A DNA stretch of 14,255 nt from an uncultured Campylobacter sp. (lineage in GTDB: Bacteria; Actinomycetota; Actinomycetes; Mycobacteriales; Mycobacteriaceae): the NCBI GenBank assembly GCA_946221035.1, contig CAMIME010000052.1, positions 1 through 14,255 on the forward strand, read 5' to 3'. Numbering within the stretch: the stretch's first letter is position 1; each line of letters begins with the position of its first letter. The notes below the pieces were generated by a model. That model was not told where the DNA came from, searched no databases, and was given only the letters and a program-made list of their open reading frames with translations. Shown in pieces: positions 13,693 to 14,255 of the stretch. The position numbers were made by a program, and so were the translations under genes.

Positions 13693-14255
13693 CTACTTCT
13701 CACCCTCCGGCACACCTTCTGCCTGGTTCTTCGTCCACAGGGAACGCGCCGGGATCTTGGATCGGTCCACCCGGTCGGCGTACTTGCGCGCGACGTCCTC
13801 GACCTCGACCAGCAGGCCCTCCTCAAGCCTCGTGGGCTCGAGGCCGAGGTCGAGGAAGGCGTCGTTGACCACGTGCAGTTCGTTCTCCGCGGACTCCTTG
13901 CGCGGGTTGGGCACCATCTGCACCTCGGCGTCGGCGATGCGGCCGATGAGCTCCGCCAGGTCGCGCACGCGGTGGGTCTCCGTCATCTGGTTGAAAATCT
14001 TCACACGCTCACCACGCGCCGGCGGGTTCTCAACAGCGAGCTGGATGCACTTGGCCATGTCGCGGATGTGGATGAACGCGCGGGTCTGCCCGCCCGTGCC
14101 GTGCACCGTGAGCGGGTAACCGATGGCTGCCTGCATGAGGAAGCGGTTGAGCACCGTGCCGTAGTCGCCGTCGTAGTCGAAACGGTTGATCAGGCGCTCA
14201 TCGCGCTCCGTCTGCGGGGTGTGGGTGCCCCAGATGATGCCCTGGTGCAGGTCGG
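13693..14255 (-). CDS. sqdB: UDP-sulfoquinovose synthase-like protein SqdB (5' part outside window)
   Basis: Only the C-terminal 186 residues are visible, entering in frame as DLHQGIIWGTHTPQTERDE. Blocks shared with plant and cyanobacterial SQD1/SqdB include LINRFDYDGDYGTVLNRF, QAAIGYPLTVHGTGGQTR, FIHIRDMAKCIQLAVENP, IFNQMTE and, near the end, RKYADRVDRSK. The run NRFDYDG...LNRF and GGQTR are specific to this branch of the extended short-chain dehydrogenases. SqdB builds UDP-sulfoquinovose from UDP-glucose and sulfite using bound NAD+. The NAD-binding and catalytic Thr/Tyr/Lys residues lie in the missing part and cannot be checked. It is upstream of and co-directional with the SqdX-like gene, so one transcript is likely. 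Other sugar epimerases lack these blocks, so the branch call is fairly firm. Confidence 0.85.
   Translation of the reverse strand, partial: DLHQGIIWGTHTPQTERDERLINRFDYDGDYGTVLNRFLMQAAIGYPLTVHGTGGQTRAFIHIRDMAKCIQLAVENPPARGERVKIFNQMTETHRVRDLAELIGRIADAEVQMVPNPRKESAENELHVVNDAFLDLGLEPTRLEEGLLVEVEDVARKYADRVDRSKIPARSLWTKNQAEGVPEGEK

Overview
The window reads as chromosomal DNA of a Corynebacterium-type actinomycete. The G+C content is high and GTG starts are used. Corynebacterial HtaA-type haem-binding domains are present with iron boxes close to the DtxR consensus (TTAGGTTAGSCTAACCTAA), and there is a long-form GapB/GapX-like GAPDH. The species cannot be named from the sequence alone.

Region 1 (1-6791) is a haem-iron acquisition and breakdown locus. 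On the minus strand, reading right to left, it holds htaA (surface haem receptor with two HtaA domains), hmuT (haem-binding lipoprotein), hmuU (permease), hmuV (ATPase) and, from its own promoter, an htaB-like gene with one HtaA domain that is cut by the window start. hmuT/hmuU and hmuU/hmuV overlap as GTGA. Divergent from htaA is an unrecognised 144-residue four-helix membrane protein, and beyond it, convergent, is the haem oxygenase gene hmuO. DtxR-like boxes lie before htaB, between htaA and the membrane protein, and before hmuO. The likely flow is haem capture at the envelope (HtaA/HtaB), transfer to HmuT, import by HmuUV, and release of iron by HmuO, all repressed when iron is plentiful.

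Region 2 (6848-9699) holds an enoyl-CoA hydratase/3-hydroxyisobutyryl-CoA hydrolase family gene. Convergent to it is a secreted, C-terminally anchored histidine phosphatase with the RHGSR and HAE motifs of the MINPP/phytase group. The 228-bp interval upstream of the phosphatase carries an 11-bp-period direct repeat resembling a PHO box and an exact 20-bp tandem duplication.

Region 3 (9700-12538, plus strand) holds a 482-residue GAPDH with a ~127-residue N-terminal extension, a membrane-anchored alpha/beta hydrolase, and a small lipoprotein.

Region 4 (12535-14255, minus strand) holds the 3' part of a gene strongly resembling UDP-sulfoquinovose synthase (SqdB), followed by a complete GT4 glycosyltransferase strongly resembling SqdX. 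This is a candidate sulfoquinovose glycolipid pathway in a non-photosynthetic organism.

All three convergent gene pairs overlap by exactly 4 bp at their stop codons. No gene-free stretch exceeds 300 bp; the longest is 9472-9699. No tRNA, rRNA, CRISPR array, insertion sequence or phage gene was seen.
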